A stretch of DNA of 64,000 nt, from contig NC_060258.1 in NCBI RefSeq assembly GCF_921293095.1, positions 4,774,001 to 4,838,000 of the forward strand, read 5' to 3'. Below, piece after piece: positions 27,101 through 42,100 of this stretch. The position numbers were made by a program, and so were the translations under genes. Origin of the DNA: Ischnura elegans (lineage: Eukaryota > Arthropoda > Insecta > Odonata > Coenagrionidae). The notes below the pieces were generated by a model that was given only the letters and a program-made list of their open reading frames with translations, had not been told where the DNA came from and did not search any database. Within the stretch, counting starts at the first letter, position 1; each line of letters starts with the position of its first letter.

Positions 27101-30100
27101 CAGGAGTAAAGATCGAGGGTAATTCCTTGGAGAGATTTTAAAACGTTTGTAGCTTGGCTCTTTTTCAGTGATCTTAGCTCTTTTCAGACAGCAGGAAATC
27201 ACGAGTCGTTCACTGTCAACATGACAGTTTTTGTTTACATCTATCGACTCGGGTTGGTGTTTTTAGTACAATATTTACGACATAAGATACGAGGAAGCTT
27301 TCATATTCCATGTGTTTCATCATATAAATATCTGAGCAAACACCTAAAATATGAAATTAGTTAAGCTGATCGGCATTAATCGTTGCATAAGTAACAAAAG
27401 TGTTGTCTGACGTCCGTCAATTGGTAAAGATGTAGTCCTTTCCACGTATTCAAAGTATGACCAGGAAAACTTAATTCCAGGTAAAAGTCCCATTTTTAAT
27501 GATTTTCGGACTTCAACAGGTATTGTTTGATAATATGTTCTACTGCTGAATTAGTGTGAATGCGAATTATAACTCTAAGCTGCTATGTCATTGATGATTA
27601 TCTTATTTAGATGCAATCGTTCACATATACTCTGATCAATTCGGGATAATGTAGGATACTTACTTAGCATCATTAATTAACTTCTCTACTTACATCAAGT
27701 AGGTTACATGGTATTAGGAATTGTGTTTGTTGGCAATACGTTTTATGTTTAAGGTCAGATTGAAATCAGTGGAACTGCAGCTCATTTCATAAAACCATTC
27801 AAGTCGAGTAAGAAGGACGTAAGCAAATTCTTACAGAATTTCTGCTTGAAATGAATGTATACGCTTGCTTCATTACAAATACAAATACCAAGTTAGAAAC
27901 GTAATAACAAATAATGATAACTTATAATGATACCATACCGAAGTCGCAGGCGACAACATCATAATATTCCTATTGTAAACACTAACCAGCCGAAACATAA
28001 AGTATGCAAAAGCCTCCGTGCTCAAGTTATAATATTTAAAACAAATAAAATACTAAGATACCAAGAAAATGATTATTTTGATCAAAATTCGGTCAATTGA
28101 GAAGCACATGAAAGCAGCTTAGTGTTACAATGACAACAAATACTTATCATTTTCACTCCAGTCCAACTAAATAGGAGTAGCTCAGTGGATCAATACTGGA
28201 CAGGCGATAGGAAGGTCCCGCGATCAAGTCTCTTTCATGTCCAAAATTTTTTATCCTCCTCACAGCTGTATTTTATTTTAAGTTTTTTTTATTTTTTAAT
28301 GTATGTTAAGAGGGTACCAAATGTTGAATTTTAGCATTATTTACAACAATTTCTAATTTAAATGATCGTGCGACGGGAATCCTGCATTGTTAGCGCGATA
28401 GGACGAATCATTGCGTTTCCCTTGAAGGAACTCAATCAGAATCACGGGTGAATGTGATTCCCGGTGCTATAAAGTTTCCTTTACAGGTCCGTAACTGCTC
28501 ATCATTATTACCCACTCTTAGATGACACCCACTGGGTACTCACTCTTTCAACGTGTAAACATTTTTAATTATCTACTCCAGTTAACTACGAGTGTAAAAA
28601 TAATCTCAAACGCAGCGACGACGCAACAATATCTACGCTCGTTTACTCAACTGAACATCGTAATGATTTCCTACGTCTCACTCCCGTGTCACGATGACCC
28701 GTTCGTGAGTCGTTCCCAAGCTACCATGAAGATTAATCCCCAGATAGTGATCATTCAAATTTAATGGTGGCCAGAAATCAACAATGGAGCGAAAGTGGCG
28801 CCACTCGATTTGTTGCAAGACTTTTGCAAATGATAGTACATAGTACTTTTTCTCTCAGGAGGTAGCTATTGTTTGCCCTTTGTTTTCCATAGTTGCCCTC
28901 CAACATTGGCAGTTGTACATCAAGTTCTTTTCCAATACGTTCTGTAGTTAATATTTGTGTCCATTTCAAGAAACCAGGTATGTAAGCCTTAAGGACAATA
29001 TTTTGACTAAATTTGTTATTTCTATCTCAGGTAACAATCATTTCTCACTCTCATATTTTGATTTATCATTCAGGTTGATCACTTTTTAATGGCCCAGTAT
29101 CAAGAGCTTGGAAACTGTAATCGAGAAGGACTTACAGTTAGTGGTACAGAGTGCCATAAACTAGCTACACTAAACCTCCTCCTACAAACTACTAAACTAC
29201 TCCTAAAATTTGAAGAATTAAGTGCATTGGAAAGCAAATGATTGAACTTAGGAGCAGCATAAGTTCTGGAAAATCTGGCGACAGCAGGCAGTCAGCGAGA
29301 GATAATTCAGATACTAACTCTATCTCCAACATTGTGGCGCAGGAAAAAAGTAGCCACCGAATTTAATGTTAGCGAATATGCAATGCTAAACCAGATCCAA
29401 GGAGGGGCAAAAAATAGAACTATTGTGGACTCAGTTCAGTCATTTTACCGAAATGATGAGTATTCCTACCTTATGCCAGGAATGAAAGATAAGGTGAGTG
29501 TGTCCAAAAATGTCCACAAGAAAAGAGGTTACCACTAAGTAACCTAAGTGGCCTGTGTGCAGCTTTTAAATTTTAATTCCCACGTTTAAAAAAAGGGTTT
29601 TCCAAATTCTGTCCATGGCGACCTAAATGGTATGTTGGCAGACACCTTTGGGGGGGTAGATATTGTCCTAAAAAGTGCCATGGTAAGTGAGGGATGTTTT
29701 TCAGGCAGTATAATTTAAATTCTGTGCACCATAGGATGGCTTTACTGGGGCTATTTCACAGCCATGCACATAAATTAACCTTTACCATCCTTGCAGTCCT
29801 AAAGAGGGCCACCTAATGTTTTCGTTTATGACCCTCCGGTCCCTTTCAGGACCAATGAGACACACTACATTTAAAGTCGGCTTATAATGAGTTTTGTCAC
29901 TCAAGGGTTAACTGGAGAGCTGCTTATATGTTAAAGCAAGGCCATTAAAATGCCCTGCCATGCTGTGATACATCTGGGATTTAAAGCTGTCCCTTAAAGG
30001 TTAAGCTGATATTGCAAAGTGGTTGAAAATCCTAGCTGTAATAAACTTGGAGATAATTACTTGCATGAGATGTATGTATATATATGTATATATTTGTATG

Positions 30101-33100
30101 TATCGGTAACTGTATTCTTCTTTGCTCTTCCATGCTTACAATTAGGCAAGTTCCCTTACTGACGTTATGAAGGGATATTGCTTAAACAAATAGAAAACAA
30201 TCTTTAGACCAAGGCGTGCTACAGCTAAGACTACTGGCTTATAAGTTGAATTGAGAGAATTCACTATAGACTTACAACATGGGATGTGCAACATTTAATT
30301 CATCCCATTGGCCATGTTGCACAACTAAGATTGAATTATGACAAAATGGATAAGCATTTTACCTTCTATCATACAACTTGTGGCCGGAATGTTAAAGAAG
30401 CCTCCCCATAAAAATGCATATACTTATGCGAGACAACCTATTTTCTTCACACAAATGATACATTAAAGTAACAAAAGAAAATATAATGAATCTTCCAACA
30501 CAGGTTTTACCGTAGATGAGAATAAAACTTACCAACATATTGGCTGTGGGCAGTTGGATGTCTGGCACAGGAATGAATATTTCAGCTGGCTGGACTGAGC
30601 ATGCTACCTGTGCAGTGCCTACAACCGCATCTCGAATGCAGTCCTTTGTTTCAGGAGAAGACCTCAAATTCTCATTAACTGCCCCCTCTCCTTCAACTCT
30701 CTGCAAAGAGAGTAACACTGATATAGCAACTCAACTACTTCAAAATCAACAACTAAAGAATGCTGCTAATATTTATGAAACAGGATTTTAGAAATATTAT
30801 CCATGTCATTAAATAAAAAGTGCTGTATATCAAACACTAAAAAAACTAAATTGCCGCTAGAAACAAAATTGGGCAAGAGGATTCTTGGTGAAACTCAGTT
30901 CAGGCTATTATGCCTTTATTACAGCATCATTGGGGCCATGAGAATGCCTTCAAATCATGCCATTCACAGTAAATTCATATAACCCTGGAAATATCAAGGT
31001 CATGTGAAGTATCTCAACTCCCTTCTTTTCAGCTTACAAGCTTGTACTTAAACTGAGACTTAGTGTAACAATTTTCACTCCTCATTGAAGAAAAAAAACT
31101 AAAATCAAGCAATCAGAAAACCCTTAAGTACATAGGTCCTGAAGTAGTGAGAAAACCTGTAGACAAATGCCAACAAATACAACTGATAGAAAATGAGGGA
31201 GCACAGACGATGACAGAAGTGATGTAGAAAAGATCTCCACAGGCTGGAACAATTTTTACAGGAGAAATCACTATATGTGGTCATCAAATGAGCCAAAACC
31301 CGTATACCCTTCCATAACACCGTTACTCTGAAACCTGGTTTGAAGGATTACATTACATAACTAGGCAGGGATATTGAGCCTCTTTATTATTAGTCTCAGA
31401 TTTTGAAGAGCAAATTCTACAATTAAATACGTTGGTATGATCAAAAAAATAAAAAGACCTAATGATTTTGCATCATCCAAAGGACTCACAATGGGCTCTT
31501 CATTTTGCAGATTCTCATTGAGCAAGACTGTAATATCCAATGTCCCCAAAATATACAAGGCTGTTTGCTTAGTTTCATTTGTGCACTGCAGGGTGAGTGA
31601 TGATATAGAGTCTGGGAGACCAGTGGAAATTGCATTTTACAACGCAACTAAAGGTGGTGCAGATACTTTAGACAAAATGTACTGTAGATATACAACTGGG
31701 AGGTTGTCAATGGCAGGATTTTTCAGAATATTAAATATTTCCTTTGTCAACTCTCTTGTGCTTCAGCAGTCTGAGAAAAATAAGAGAGATATTAAACAAT
31801 TTAAATGTATTAAATGAATGGTGGAGCTACATTAGACTCCATATGGGAAGGAGAATGTTTAATGTAAGACTCCCGTGACAGGTAGGATAAATTATTGAGC
31901 AAATTCTCCATCTACCATAAGAAGAAGTTGAAAGGTTAGAGTAGCGGACAATATGTAGACTTTTTCCGCCATACAAAAACACAGAAAACTATCTTATTTT
32001 TCCAATGAAAAAAGCCTGTGTGCTTTTGTGAAAAATTGTAATTTTGATCGCCTGCAGAATGCATTGAGAAAAGGAGTAAGCAGGATAAACTTCATGGCTA
32101 CTTACTACTTAGCCTTCCAACTTTAACATTAAAGGCCTTATTTTTAGATCTGGTGAAATATTGACACAAAATAATAGTACTTATAACTCAAGTGTTTTTG
32201 GCATCAGTTTTCTGATCCTGTTTCAAATAACAATTTTTACTTTGGTTTGTATTGGGAATGTAAAAATTTTAATGTAAGTGATACAATAGTTAAGCATTTA
32301 AAGAAAAATCAAGCAAAACAATAAAAATGGCTTTGCAGCATTTAATGAATTTTTGATGTATTGCGGTCTCCCAGACTGTACGTCACTGGTAGTGTAACAA
32401 GAATTGCACGTCACTGCTTAAGGGTTAAAAAATAAATGTTTTCCTACTTCTTTTACCATGGGAGCCGTCTTTGATACGTGTTATTCCTTCCTTGTAATAT
32501 TATCTTCATTTGTTAACTATGCAATTAATGTCATTTTATTCAAGCGATACTATAAACAAATTAAGGTTTCTTTGGTGAGGAAAAAAAAGTAATGTAATTG
32601 AAACTAGGCATCCATGTGAAAAAATGGGATAAAATCTGATGCTGATGCATTTCAGATATATATTTCCACACTTGAAACTAATTTTTTTCAGCGAAATTAA
32701 TGGAGACAAAGATGAACAGCAGATTTGTAAAATTTTGCACAATGATAAGTAGAAAAAACTACATGCGAATGTCAAACCTAGGACCTCCACATTGTAGCCA
32801 AACACCATTAACACTCGGATACCGCTCCTACCTCTATGGGAATAAAATAGACCTGTGAATGTTTAACTGCATTTCTTTTTAAAACCATTGGTTATGTAAT
32901 TCCGTATGGGGGTGATTTGTGGACAGCTCCAGATGGACTATAGCACTAAAGAGTTTGATTGAAATCTGAGATGTGGTTTTCTTAATGAGCTATCATTTAT
33001 CAGTACTAGGATGTCATATTGTAAATAAACATCCTAATGAGATATGATACCAGGATTTAACATACTAACATATAAGGCAAGTAAACTACAACACTTACGT

Positions 33101-36100
33101 ACAACATAAAAAGGAATAAACAGCTGCTTTTGAGATAAGAATACTTGTTTCAGTTCTTTGTAACTTTCAATTGAATGGGTTACACTGCCTGTAAATACTC
33201 GTGCATCAGAGTAGCAAAGAGAACAGGAATACTGGAGAAGGGTTAGTATGCCTTCAATAAACTGCACCACTGGGAGTCCACATTCCTACATTGCAGGAAT
33301 ACAGCTCTTTCTTATTCACCGGAGGAAAAAAGTTAAGGTTGGTCACTTGTAAAGCTAGAGCTTTAACGCTAAGCATGAGCCAGTAACTAACAAGCAACTA
33401 TGTGAGACTTTTGACACCTAAATCATGGGTAGCTTCTGAAAATCACAGGCACAATGTGCCATCACATGAATAACAGCACACGCATGAAATACTTTGGACC
33501 ACCAAGGTGCACCACTTCCCCACTGGAGGGCTAATAAGGTCAAGTTTATCGATCCCAGGATAGAAGGAAAACAACTGCTTACATTAAGATAAGATAACTT
33601 GTTTGAATTATTAATTACTTTGAATCGAATGGGTTACCTTGAATCTATGTAAAAAGCAGAATTTCCTATGATTTACAATGACAAACGTTTAGATTTTTAC
33701 GTCCTTCAACAAATAATTACATTCCATTACAAGGATTCTGTACATACCTGGGCATTCTCCTCCGGAGATACTTCCTTCTTTGCCCCAATCAGCGTCAAGT
33801 CCAGGTCTGCCACAATATTTCCCCTACTCTGAGCTTCCACCTTTTCACCTTGGGAAGCAGTTAAGGTATTGGGCTGCAACAAAATCCCCAATCATCATCA
33901 TTAGCAAACGAGGTACAGAAACATAGATGTGCTTTTAGAATTATTCACACGAATAAAATAAAAGTTAGTTTCAAATGGATATCTTCATACTATCCGGCAA
34001 GGTAATTAATGTCAGGAATTGATTATGTTTATAGTTGTTATTAAATTTACCACTTAACTATACTCCTAATGCTTCTTATTTTCATTGCAAAATTCCTGAA
34101 AAATCCACGTCATTATCCTCTGGGCAACAGTTCTTGGAGGTGTAATTCTCCGGATATCATCTTATATTCTAACAGAAACTTATATTACGGGCACACTTTG
34201 AATGAGAATCCAGAGGCCATAGGTAATAGCATTCATTCACGGAAAATAAAAAGGGGCAAAAACAGAAAATAATTTCAGTTTATTTTGGTTTATAATTTGG
34301 TTTAGAGACATCAAGGATTTTGACAAAAAACACTTACTCAGATGAGATACAACTGACGCCCATTTTCAGTTAACGAAAAAGAGAAATCTTTAGATTAATT
34401 TCTAATAGGAAAAAAGTTGCGTAACTTCAATGGGTAAATATGAAGATTTTTTCTTTACATGTAAAATTGATAATTGGCGTTTTCTTGAGGTATTTTTACA
34501 TCCAGTGACTTAATTAAGTTTTTATGATGTATATTTCCACACAAAAACATTAGTTTTCCCGGAAAACACTGAATCCTTCACAACTTATTCGCACAAAACA
34601 TTTAGACTGCGATTTCAAGCATATAAAATTGTTTCAGGAGTAAATGCACTTAATTAATGAAAAATTATAGACTACAAATGATAATTTCTACAATTTAACA
34701 TAAAACTCCACCACTGATGAAGGTTACAATACCCTTTGTCATTTTTAAGGACATCTGTATTCTTACAAACAGACAGATATATTATGCTTTAGGAAGCTTA
34801 GTTACCAGTGATGATGAAGCAAGAAATAAATAGTCAGTGTAATAGCACAGGCACAGAGAACACTAGAAAAAAGAAGACTCTCCTACAATTGAGAGTATTA
34901 ACACCAAAATAGGGTAACAGTATATCTGATACTACATTTCGAGCATAGTAAAAAATGGTAGCCATGTTTCAAAATGGACAGCTGCAGAAAAGTCAAGATT
35001 GGAAGCTTTCAAAATGTGTCGCTCCAGAAGATTACCAAAGATAAAAAAATGAAAACAAAAGAAGGAAGTAAAAAGAAGAGTGGGAGGAAAGGGAAGTCTT
35101 CTAAAACCCTTATCTTAATTGGCCACCTCATTAGATGTGATGGCCTTATAAATACAATAGTCGGACAAAAAGGAGAGGTGGACAGAGAGTAGGGAAAAGA
35201 ATAGCTCCGTATGTTTCTCCTTGGCCAGGTTATTAAGGATATAAAAAAGGCCATATACATGAAAAGATAAGCAGACGTTAGATATTAATTGGGGGTTGCA
35301 TGAAACCAATTTTAGTTCTGTTAAATTATGATGGTGATACAGTACAAAATAAAGTTCATTAATAGTATTACCTGATCAGAAGAGTCTTGATGCATCAGTT
35401 TATTTGAGACACCATCAGAGCAATCATTGAGTACATGAAGTCCTTCTTCATCATCGCTAATCTGTTCTTCTTTAACAGAAGTGCACTTGTACGTTACCCG
35501 ATCACTCTATTGGAAAGAGGGACAACGATGGATATCCATTTTAATCAATTGGTACAAGAAGAAATAGTTTTCATGAACAAAGCTTGAATTACAAAGTGTA
35601 CGTAGAAAATAAATTATTCCTGATGAACGATTCTGGTTTCTTTGTAGAAAATAGATTAACTTGATAAACCAAAATGATTCAGCCAGTAAAATCCTTATTA
35701 TTCTCAAATAACCTAATAATAGCCATAGTTTGATAAGAAACAACTTTATTGGGAAAATCTTGGGAATAAAGAACTTTTTAAGTTGTGAACTTCCCCGATC
35801 ATTAAAATTAATTTCGAAAGGGGTACAAGGCCATGAGCACTGACTTCTAAAAAATAGATAAAAATTTAAGAATAAGCAAAATCTTAATATTTCATTAATA
35901 GTGGAAGGATTTCAAGACTAGAACAACAGTAGCAGAAAATTCAGTCAGAGAAAAGAAAAATCAATTCAAGTCACTAAAAATTGATATCTTTTGGCAATCA
36001 ACTTGCATTGCAAACGTCAAACACCCCATTCAAAAATGGCACAGAAGGTTGAATCCCTAGCCTACACTATAAATTCCTGTTCGATTTCATCACAAAATCC

Positions 36101-39100
36101 AAATCCGCAACAGGGCCATTCCACCGTTACGTACGGGACATTTGTACTAATTTTTACAGCTTTAAAATATTATTTCTGCTCCTAATATTTTTTGTGTTTC
36201 ATTGAAACAGCTATAAATTATTAGGTGTAGACCTAAGCTATTTTTCAAGCTACAGTTTTGGCTTTAGCGCTTTGTTGTAACTGTTGCAAGAAAAAATAAG
36301 TGCCTGTTACGTACGGGACAAGCTGAGTCAACCACTTGTTTGGCTCATGTTATGAAAAATGATATTTCAGCTCAATTAGAATTTTCATAATGCTGTGGTA
36401 TTTTTTTTCATATAGCTTAAAAAGTATGCTTCAAGTACATATACTTAACATTATTAACAAATTTTTTTCAACTAAGTTACAATTTTTTCACCTTTTGTTA
36501 CGTACGGGACAAGGGTGTTACGTACGGGACATTGTACACTTCAGGCTAAAAGTTATTGAAAGCAGGCAGAGTTAACATGGTCAAAAACACATTTATCAGA
36601 AAAGGTTGTTAAGCCAATTACAATATAAGAAGATCATATGTTTATAAGCATTATTTTCTTGATCAATTAACTTGTATTTGCTTAGCTTAATTATAATACA
36701 ATTAAGGTATAAAAAAATTATACAGCTACTTTAATCTTGTTACCATGGTATTATTAAAAAAAAACAAGGAGAAAGATACCAGAGTTCATAATTTAAGATC
36801 TTTACGGTTAAATTTTCCATCGTCTTTTTTTGTTCAACACTGTAGGAGGAGAATTAGCTTTAATCACCTCTGTCTCTCTATTGTATACAATACAATCGGG
36901 CAGCGTTGGCCATTTATAATGTTCTGGGGACTGGTGGGTACCATCAGGGGTACAGCTAGGAATTAAGGCTAGAGGAGGTTTTAGGGGCGACTAATAGTGG
37001 GGATCTGGGGGGTATGGAATACCTGCCAGGGCAAGCAGGAGGTACGGGGACCCTCCCCCAGAAATTTTTTAAGATAAATGGTTCAAAATGGGGAGTTTTA
37101 CAGCTTTCTGAGGGATATTTTATTAATCCTTACACTTTTCTATAAGTAATATTAATCCAATTAACTAATTTAGATTTGGGGGGTGATTATGCCCCAAAAA
37201 CCTCCCCCCCCCCCCCCTCGCTGCACCATTAGGTACCATGACTGTAACTTACAGTTGCTTCTGTGAGACAATTTCTGTGATTTTGCCTCAAAATAAATTG
37301 CCATTATATTGCACTAGAACCCACTGACCTCTGAATTCTGTCTTCACTTCAACAAACAGGTCTAAATTCAAGTTGATATCTTTAAAATGTTTCTCTCCTG
37401 AAAAACTTTCATTTGTATTGCATATCACGTGAAAGCTAAGGATATCTGGTGCTGCTTGAACATTGTCTCAATGCTTTACTTTGATGATGGTATCATTTAT
37501 ATAATCTTCTCCAGCATAATATGCCTTGAACAACAATACAATAAAACTTGCCTTTGAACAAACTACTGAAGATTCTGATGCAAAATCCTTGGCAGATTGA
37601 ATAGAGCATCATTTTCATCCTCACTACTCTTAACATTCAGTCAGTTCTCTAAAATTGCATTCAGGAGAACTGATGTGAGCTTGATTTTTTAGCTTAAGTT
37701 TGCCTGCTATTCACTGTCATTTTTTCCCTTTCATACTTTTTCTTTGTCGGTAATATTTTCTCTCCGCTTTTTTCTTAATTAATTTATCCTCTTACTTCTT
37801 TTTAAGAACCCATCATGATCACTTGCATTTAGTTTACTTCGCATTTTCTTTACTCTAGCAACAGCAGTTGCCTAAGGTTTTTCCACCACCATTTAAATTC
37901 TGAAAAAGCATTAAATTTCTTATCTTCAAAGTTTCAGGCATTACTCAGTGGTGCTTATGTAAACTTACTTAAATAAAAATACTTCATGTAGTCCACATTG
38001 TTTATTTTCTGACCTTGATTCCCTCCTAGTAATCAGTCACAAAAATAACATATGCTATAATCACTCACGCACTGAAACATGTATTACGTGTTGGCTAAAG
38101 GCGACTGTAAATTCTAGTATCACCAAACATCTAATCGAGAACAACTATCCCAGTGATTTCACATCTGAGATCTACCACACACTGAGACAAAAGAAATTAA
38201 GTCCCCACTTTTTGTCATGAAGAACTGGAGATTATTGAGGTGACAAAATCAAATGAAACGCAGGAATTAAACAGTCATGATTTACCATTTCATTCACCTT
38301 ACTTTTTCTAACCTTTTCTACCCGCCCTCTATGCACCTAAAATTTTACTTGTTCTTCTGTTTACTACAATGCATACTTTCAACCACAGCACCTACTCCTC
38401 TGCCACTTTGTCATTTCATGACATAAACTTAATACCTGGCCCTTCTATTAACCGATGCCAAACTCCCCAACCCTGAATGCCCAGAGCACAATTTTAAATT
38501 TAAATTACTGTAGGTCTAGACTTTTCTGTACTAAATGTAAATAACGCTTCATTTTATGTTTTAGAATTAAATATTATCAAAATTCAGTAATGATATGACA
38601 TAGTGAATTCATTTTTATGTATATTGCATATTATGTTGTGAAGTGTCCCGTACGTAACGTTACGTACGGGACAGAAAGAAATTGAACATTAGGGTATGTT
38701 TAAATTTTATTATTTTTTCACAACATCATAATTATTTAGTTTGACACAAAACCAGTTTAGAAAATTGTATTTTGAGTAGCTGTTTGTCAAGAAACTTTGT
38801 GAAAAAATAAATTTATATATTTTATGTTACGTACGGGACAAAGAAACAATCTACTTTTAAACACTGTATTTTACCATTATACTATCGCAAAATTAATATA
38901 ATTTTGTGATAGAAACTCTTATACTGTACTATATTTTGATATTATAATTACCAAGACACATAAAAATAGCATTTAGTCAAGCATTGATATGGCAACACAA
39001 CCTATGAAAATGGCAATTTTTGAACAGCTGATGAAGAGACGACTTTGAACCTAGGTTACCTACATATTTAAACATATTTGACTAAAATTCCTAGTAAATA

Positions 39101-42100
39101 CTCATAATATAACCTTATGAGAAGACAATCATGACACAATAAGTTAAATATAAAAAAATATTTTTATTTCCAAAAGTTACCTATTTTCATGGAATGTCCC
39201 AACAATATGATTCCTATGAACATCAATCTCTCATAAGGAATGAGATTTATGTAGTAGAATCTGGCTAGCAGCTGCATCATGATGTCATGGTCATTCTGTC
39301 AGAGTACCAAATTAAAGAAAACTCAGTAATACTCTCAATTCTTTATCCCCTTCTGTTTGGTGGCAAACGGAAGTGAAAACCGTGTTTGTATGATCACAAA
39401 AAATAAAACTGCTCAGTGCGGTGATGACGGCGAGCTCAATTGCTCAGTGAGTGAAGTTGGAATGTCAGTTTGGCAAAATACACCAAATGTGTCCGTAGAA
39501 TTTAATCATTCATTTTTAACAACTTATTCATGAAGGCTCTTTTGTATTTCTAAATGACTGATCAGGTGATGGAAAATGCTGTAGGTTTCTACTCAGAGGT
39601 GTTGCCAATATTCCACAACAGAAAGACATTGTGCCCTAGAAAAAAGGAACTATACAAGGCAAGAGTTAACTCACCAATTCATCAGTCATCAATGGGTCCG
39701 AGTCGTAATTTGAAATTCCAGCTGAATCTGTGTAGAGCACAGGATTATTCTCCTCACTGAGGTGATCTTGGTTCTCCTCTTTCACATGACACTAGAAGAG
39801 AAAAATGGGTGTCACTCGAAGGCAAAACAATAAAAACCTCATTTCCACACAAAAAAGCTAAACAAAATAAGATCATTTGATAATAAAATCTTCTCTTTCA
39901 CTTGCACACTTGCAGCCACCCAATCTGGCCAAAATCATTATAATTATTTTCAGAATGATTTGACATTTAACTCTATAAGAGCACTGATTTAAAAAAAAAC
40001 TTGAAATCTTCTAGAAAAAATTCCTTATAAATCTAACAATAATATTAACTTAAAATAAAAAATTGTGGAAAATGTTTCAAAACTTTGAGTACCTACATAA
40101 CAGCAGCAGAAAATTGAGTAAAAAATAATCAGGAACAGTTCACATCAACAACAATTGATATTTTTTGGCAGTGCAAAATACTCATAAATTCTTGCTACTC
40201 ACAGATCAAACTTCAGCATATAAATGCTCAACTAGGGAGGGGAGAGCTACGCCACCAACATCACATAGTTAGAATGAGAGTATTGGCCACTTACAGTAAG
40301 GGCACAACAGTGGGGACGATACATGGAGGTTCCACTGTACATTGAATTGCCTTCATCCTTTCTTCACCTAGGCTTATAAAAAGGATTCACAATAGTTAAT
40401 GCTGGTTCCTCAGTTGAAATAATGGAGGATGATGGCTTGAACAAATAGAGGGCAATCATGAGACACAGCCTTGTTATAGCCACCACTAATGGCTTGAACA
40501 GAGATTCGACAAGTGTATCCAAAATTATACTCCACGGGATAAGAGACATTTCTGTCAACAGATTATCAATGCTGTACAACTGCTATTGACTGGCATGAAA
40601 ATATTTGTGTGGTTCCACTTCCTGCCTCATGTGTCACTACTATAAAGAACAGCATCTGAAGGTTGCATTATGCCAGTGACTTCCCACAAAAACACTTAAA
40701 TTTATAACAGACACACCCCTATTCCTCATACAACCGAGAAATTTGTAAAACTGGAGGTGATTAGACTCAGTTTTCACAGTGAATGAGAATATAACTTACC
40801 AAATTATCGTCCCTGGGCAATAAGCAGTCTGGCACAGGAAAGTATACTTCAGTCATTTTGTCTGAGCATGCGAACTCTGAAGTGTTTTCAATGACATCTT
40901 GAATGAAGTCCTTAGTCTCCACACAAGGCTCCGACTCCTCATCATCTGCCCCTCCTCCTTCAAAACTCTGCAGAAAAAGTAACATGGATAAACCTTTATC
41001 TCTTTAAAAACACATACATGGGATACTCAAATCATTTAGAAGAACAATGTTAAACATATTGCCTCTGTTATCATATCAAAATAGTCTGGTCTCTGCATGC
41101 CTGTTAATCAAATACTGAAAAGCTACAGCGCAAACTGAAAAAAAATGACAGGAACATTTTGATATTCCAAGTTAACTCAGGGTCTTTTCTAATTATCTTA
41201 GGGGCCATGGAAGCTGCCCCTTCACAGCATAATACACGACAGAGAATGGAGATTATTTAGATGCATCATTTTTCTGTTTTTTTTTTTCAAATCATGAGAA
41301 ATCAAAAGAGGGACTAAAGATTCAATTTTTTGCAGTTAAGAAAATTAATTCATCAAGTTTCTTATTCTTGCACTCAATTTGCTTCTGCATTTATCACTTT
41401 CGTAGTAGTAGCTGTTAAAAGGCCAAAATCACTATTTTTCCTTTTCTCGACAGTAGAATCATGGGAAAAAACATGTGGAGTATGTTTTCAATGTATTTGT
41501 TATGTTCTCTTACCTCTTGTTAATATTCAAATATAAATTCTGGAAGAGAATACAGGGTGTAATATTTATGCAGAAAGAAAACAGGCCTCAATATAATCTT
41601 TTCTTCCAAAACTATTTCATGAAACATTTTTTTTTATTACCCTGTTATTATTATCCTTAAAACATGCAAAACCAATTACACAGCAATTATGTATTACGCT
41701 TGAAACAAAGTTCCAACTGCCTGTCAATAGATGGCTAAAGCACTGATTGCTGGTCACTTTTGAACCACCAGAATAATCATATCTCAAGCTTCGACATTAG
41801 GTAAACAAACTGCTCAAGAACCATGATGAATATGTCACGGCATTAGATACGTAGTGTTGAGAGAAGAGCACCATATAGTTAACCAAGATATGCTAAAAGA
41901 GAAACAATGTTACAAAATTGGTATCATTTCTTCAAAGACAATCATTTCAATGATGACAACTGTCTAGGCGTAGAAAGGCCAAAACCTCAGATAAAATCAA
42001 TTGGAGACATTGCTCAATGATCAATGCCATACTCAAGAAGAGACTGCTTTGTGTTTGGAGTTGCCCACCAAGCCATTTCCAAGGGATTGCATGCATTGGG

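Larger units (their letters stand above)
36113..39200. mobile_element. Candidate DNA element with GTTACGTACGGGACA subterminal repeats
   Basis: The left boundary reads GGGCCATTCCAC. The right boundary, in reverse complement, reads GGGACATTCCATG. Inside are seven exact copies of GTTACGTACGGGACA clustered near both ends: four at 36126-36531 and three at 38644-38840. No transposase is seen in the 3.1-kb span. The middle contains a second G/C-run repeat. Clustered subterminal motifs are typical of transposase binding sites. Confidence 0.5.

Noticed and set aside
36126-38840. CRISPR-like array from the repeated 15-mer
   Set aside because: Spacing is irregular, one copy is inverted, the repeat is too short and the genome is eukaryotic.
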